Assembly (NCBI GenBank): GCA_963750195.1
Contig: CAVVPS010000019.1
Coordinates: 510,852 to 574,851, forward strand
DNA from: AP-15 sp963750195
Lineage (GTDB): Bacteria > Pseudomonadota > Alphaproteobacteria > ATCC43930 > CGMCC-115725
Length of the DNA stretch: 64,000 bases
Direction of reading: 5' to 3'
Made by a program: the position numbers and the translations under genes. Shown here in pieces: positions 60,969 through 64,000 of the stretch. The notes beneath the pieces are model-generated. The model did no database searches. It had not been told where the DNA came from and saw only the letters and a program-made list of their open reading frames with translations. Position 1 is the first letter of the stretch; each line of letters begins with the position of its first letter.

Positions 60969-61430
60969 ATGCCTGCGCCGATCCCGCCGTTTTCGCGCGA
61001 GACCGCGATAGCCAAAGTCCGGATGGCCGAGGACGGCTGGAACAGCCGTGATCCGCACCGAGTTTCACTCGCCTATACTGAGGATAGCCGGTGGCGGAAT
61101 TGAGCGGAATTCATCAACGGGCGCGCTGAGATCGTCGCCTTTCTAACCCGCAAATGGAACAAAGAACTCGATTACCGCCTGATCAAAGAAATGTGGGCCT
61201 TTACCGATAACCTAATCGCCGTGCGGTTCGCTTATGAGTGGCACGACGACAGCGGCAACTGGTTCCGCTCTTATGGAAACGAGAATTGGGAATTCGATGC
61301 TGATGGTGTGATGCAGCAACGCTTCGCTTCGATCAACGATCTGCCGATCGGTAAAGCCGACCGGAAATACCATTGGCCCCTTGGGCGGCGACCGGACGAT
61401 CACCCGTGCCTTTCCGACCTAGGGCTTTGA
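60969..61430 (+). pseudogene. DUF1348 (NTF2-like) protein with an in-frame stop
   Basis: A protein of about 153 codons starting MPAPIPPFSRETAIAKVRM. The frame continues through DSRWRN to a TGA at 61101-61103 (codon 45), then resumes in the same frame AEFINGRAEIVAFLTRKWNK, WHDDSGNWFRSYGNENWEFD and ends RRPDDHPCLSDLGL. In relatives I recall, this position is Arg, so a CGA to TGA change explains the stop. NTF2-fold DUF1348 proteins are small, soluble and of uncertain function. No other damage is visible, suggesting a recent mutation. Confidence 0.85.
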
Positions 61431-61542
61431 TCCGGTTGAAGCGTCAACCGGATCGACCCACGCGTCTGTGCGAGGTTGGCCGACCAGGTTCACCGTAAGG
61501 AAGAACATTCCGCGGAACCTGATTGCGGCGATGAGGCAGCAA

Positions 61543-61625
61543 GTGTAGGGCGGGTGAGCGGAGCGTAACCCGCCGTGCCGCCCACTGAACCGGTGGCGGG
61601 TTGCGCGTTCGCTCGACCCGCCCCA
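61543..61625. repeat. REP/BIME-like inverted-repeat pair
   Basis: GTAGGGCGGGTGAGCGGAGC at 61543 with GTAACCCGCC forms one REP-like hairpin; GGCGGGTTGCGCG with CGACCCGCCCC near 61592-61623 forms a second in the opposite sense. Such paired units are common in bacterial intergenic DNA. It lies after the DUF1348 pseudogene. Confidence 0.65.
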
Positions 61626-61642
61626 CGGCTCCTGAGGCAGGT

Positions 61643-62023
61643 TTACATCGGCGCAACGATTGAGGTGACCACGAGGCCGACCGCAAGGACAAAAAACGAG
61701 AATAGTGCCATCACCGGGACGGGAGGTTGGGGTTTTGCCGCAAGGCCCATCGCCATGGCCTCCATCCCGGAAGACATCTCGGCCATGCCGGCGTGGGCGA
61801 CGCGCCCGTCACGTGCCTGCGATGCGGCAACAGTCGCTCCGGTGGCGGGGCGGATCGTCGTCATGCCGTGCTTCAGATGGTAACGGACCAGCCACCAGTT
61901 CATAGGGTAGGCGAGGATGGCCCCGACCAGCAGCGCCATCGACATGACGAACCAGAACGCTGCCGTGGTCGGATCGGCGCCCCTGCCGAGCTGCGACTTC
62001 AGGATCATCATCGTCGCCACCAT
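61643..62023 (-). pseudogene. DUF4396-like membrane protein, truncated by IS66
   Basis: A 126-residue C-terminal fragment with membrane segments FWFVMSMALLVGAILAYP and PVPVMALFSFFVLAVGLVVT. The motif PMNWWLVRYHLKHGMTTI is characteristic of the DUF4396 family. Its upstream part, including further helices, is missing: the reading frame meets the IS66 left end at 62025, two bases before its apparent ATG. The plus strand over it is open but not meaningful. The fragment is unlikely to be functional. Confidence 0.75.
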
Positions 62024-62082
62024 CGTAAGCGCTCGGTGAAGGGCGCCTGCCGTTGATCGTCCCTTGGGGCGATGATCGGGGG

Positions 62083-62479
62083 ATGGCAGAGACCGTAACG
62101 GAAGTGTCCACCAACGGCGTAGTGGACACTAAGCGAAGCTCCAATGGCTCCAAGCGTCGCCAATGGACCCGGGCATTGAAACGCCGGATCGTGGCCAAGA
62201 CGCTGGAGCCTGGCGCTCGGTTTCGATCGTGGCGCGGCGTCATGATGTAAACGCGAACCAGGTTTTTAAATGGCGGCGCGAGATGGCGCCGAAGCCGCGG
62301 GCGGGCGAAGCAAAGCGTCACCATGCTGCCGGTGGAGATCGTGCCGGAAGCGAACGAGCCGCGCCGCAGCCCGGCGCAGCGGCATGATCGAGATCACGTT
62401 CGGGTGCGGCACGCGCGTGTGTCTTCGCGGCGCGGTGTCGCCTGAGATGCTGCGGCAGGTGATCGAGCTATTGCAATGA
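62083..62479 (+). pseudogene. IS66 TnpA-like, multiply frameshifted
   Basis: An accessory protein of IS66 transposition (about 130 residues). The start MAETVTEVSTNGV is intact and reads RRQWTRALKRRIVAKTLEPGA. A base is missing near 62218. SVSIVARRHDVNANQVFKW, the conserved helix-turn-helix, continues in another frame, and MIEITFGCGTRVCLRG with EMLRQVIELLQ lies in a third frame near the end. At least two indels are therefore needed. Confidence 0.85.
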
Positions 62480-62827
62480 TCGGTCTGCCGGCAGGCACGC
62501 GCGTGTGGCTGGCGGTCGGTCGCACCGACATGCGAAAGGGCTTTGACGGGCTTGCCGCCGCGGTCCAGGAGCGAATGGCGCAGGATCCGTTCTGCGGCCA
62601 TCTGTTTGTGTTTCGCGGTCGGCACGGCGATCTGATCAAGGTGCTGTGGTGGGACGGGCAGGGTCTGTGCCTGTTCGCCAAGCGACTGGAGAAGGGCCGG
62701 TTTGTGTGCGGCCCTGCGCCGGCCGACGGTAAGGTCGTGATCGCGTTCGGCGCAGCTCGGGATGCTGCTGGAAGGCATCGATTGGCGAATGCCGCGGCGA
62801 ACCTGGCGGCCGGAGCTGGCCGGCTGA
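62476..62827 (+). pseudogene. IS66 TnpB (Orf2), frameshifted
   Basis: A 117-residue protein of IS66 elements. The conserved MIGLPAGTRVWLAVGRTDMR, GFDGLAAAVQERM and LFVFRGRHGDLIKVLWWDGQ are intact. The expected C-terminal GMLLEGIDWRMPRRTW ending with ELAG lies one frame over after an extra base near 62745. The span is 352 bases, one more than a multiple of three. Confidence 0.85.
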
Positions 62828-62897
62828 GCTGCGGCGGATTAACTCACCTGCTGGTTGAGACGAAGTCGAAGCCCAGACCCGTGCGATAATCGGGCCC

Positions 62898-64000
62898 GTG
62901 CCGAGCCCGGAAGAACTGCCTGACGACATCGCCGCGCTGAAGCGGATCATCGCCGAAATGGCGCGCGATGCGGTGTCGGCGCGGGCCGAGATCGCCAGGC
63001 TGAAGTTCCAATTGGCGCGCTACCGCCGCGCCGAGTTCGCCGAGGTCCTCGGAGAAGCTGGCGCGCGAGACCCGGACAGCTTCGAGGGCCTGGCGATCGA
63101 GGCCCTGGAAACCGACCAAGCCGAGCGGCTGGCGAGTGCCGCGGCCGAGGCGGCCGCCATCGTCGAAAGCGTGGCCGAGGCGCAGAAGCCCGCCCGCCGG
63201 CCGTTGCCCGAGCACCTGCCGCGCGAGGAGGTGATGCATCGCGCCGGCCCAGCCTGCCCGAGCTGCGGCGGTGCGCTGCGGCGGATTGGCGAGGACGCGA
63301 CCGAGACCCTGGATTACGTCCCCGGCCGCTTCAAGGTGATCCGGCACATCCGCGAGAAGCTCTCCTGCCGGACTTGCGACACGGTGGTGGCGGCGCCGGC
63401 GCCGGATCACGCGATCGCCCGCGGTCGCGCCGGCGCGGGGTTGCTGGCGCACATCCTGGTCTCGAAGTACGACGACCATCTGCCGCTCTCGGCAGGAGCA
63501 GATCTTCGCCCCCGCGAGGGCGTCGGCCTGGAAACCTCGACCCTGTCCGGCTGGGTCGGCGCGACGGCGGCGGCGCTGAAGCCGCTGGTAGACACGCTCG
63601 CCGCCGAGATCATGGCTTCGGAGACCCTGCACGTTGACGATACGCCGGTGCCGGTTCTGGCGCCGGGCACCGGTAAGACCAAGACCGGGCGGCTGTGGGT
63701 CTATGTCCGCGACGAGCGGCCATTTGCCGGGGCGCGACCGCCGGCGGCGCTGTTCCGCTACTCGGCCGACCGCAAGGGCGAGCACCCGCGACCCGTTGAA
63801 GGCGTTCGCCGGCGTCATCCACGCCGACGGCTATGCCGGCTTTAACGAGCTGTTCGCTGGCAACCGGATCACCGAGGCCGCCTGCTGGGCGCACGTCAGG
63901 CGCAAGTTCTTCGACGTCCATGCCGCCACCGGCTCGCCGATCGCCAAGCAGGCGCTCGACCGCATCGGCGACCTCTACAAGATCGACAAGACGATCGCCG
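62898..64000 (+). pseudogene. IS66 transposase TnpC, frameshifted and cut at the window edge
   Basis: The main DDE transposase of IS66; the GTG start is at 62898. It shows the zinc-binding HRAGPACPSCGGALRRIGED, the helix ETLDYVPGRFKVIRHIREKL with CRTCDTVV, and the catalytic region ETLHVDDTPVPVLAPGTG (first Asp) and TGRLWVYVRDERPF. A pair of nearly compensating indels distorts residues ~198-207. A further shift near 63790 moves the rest (GVIHADGYAGFNELF, second Asp; EAACWAHVRRKFFDV) into another frame. The end lies outside the window. Confidence 0.9.

Larger units (their letters stand above)
62025..64000 (+). mobile_element. IS66-family element, degenerate, cut by the window edge
   Basis: The left end begins GTAAGCGCTCGGTGAA at 62025, matching the IS66 terminal repeat type. 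It contains the family's three genes tnpA, tnpB, tnpC in the usual order with ATGA coupling of tnpA and tnpB. All three show frameshifts, so the copy looks inactive. The right end lies beyond the window. Confidence 0.85.

Noticed and set aside
1..64000. tRNA or rRNA genes as an integration site for the accessory segment
   Set aside because: I found no cloverleaf-capable sequence with conserved GGTTC-type arms, and no paired att repeats flanking the accessory genes. The nature of the boundary is left open.

Overview
The window looks like an alphaproteobacterium, probably Rhodospirillales-like. It is GC-rich and carries a Tad/Cpa pilus locus with alphaproteobacterial gene order, an LdtR-type MarR regulator, and alphaproteobacterial plasmid families (TraA-type helicase, DUF3768, IS66, IS1380, IS630). 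The species cannot be fixed from the sequence alone.

Positions 1-27500 are accessory, plasmid- or ICE-derived DNA. A ParA ATPase and a small ribbon-helix-helix (RHH) partner form a ParF/ParG-like partition pair, with two copies of a 26-bp operator-like element bracketing parA and tandem octamers nearby. A TraA-type helicase follows that has lost its relaxase half. From about 12.1 kb back to 4.3 kb, a compact minus-strand operon holds a VirD4/TraG-like coupling ATPase without membrane anchors, several small membrane proteins, a frameshifted von Willebrand A-like protein and a 333-residue acidic protein. That acidic protein ends in the same ~50-residue tail as the TraA protein. An IS630 element splits one membrane-protein gene, and no VirB channel genes are present. 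The rest of this region holds PEP-CTERM and GloVer-repeat secreted proteins, an IS110 and an IS1380 element, an MntA/HepT pair with a broken MntA, a broken serine recombinase, two small secreted proteins, and conserved plasmid hypotheticals separated by strong hairpins.

Positions 27500-59000 look like intact chromosome: mmsB, ldtR, a DUF442 phosphatase-like protein, a membrane-glycan group (GT87-like, GT2, methyltransferase), alaS, the Tad/Cpa locus (cpaA-B-C-D-E-F, tadB, tadC, with tadD convergent; no pilin), yejEF, asd, DUF962, an AhpD-like protein, a VOC protein, an ATP-grasp/LMW-PTP/deacetylase group, and a catabolic-looking set (Fe-ADH, SDR, GMC oxidoreductase).

Positions 59-64 kb decay again: a tandem alpha/beta-hydrolase duplicate with one frameshifted copy, a DUF1348 gene with an in-frame stop, a REP/BIME-like repeat, and a DUF4396 gene cut by a degenerate IS66 element that runs off the right edge. 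Broken genes cluster in the two accessory zones and are absent from 27.5-59 kb, which points to genuine decay rather than uniform sequencing error. The best candidate for something undescribed is the coupling-protein operon together with the tail it shares with TraA.
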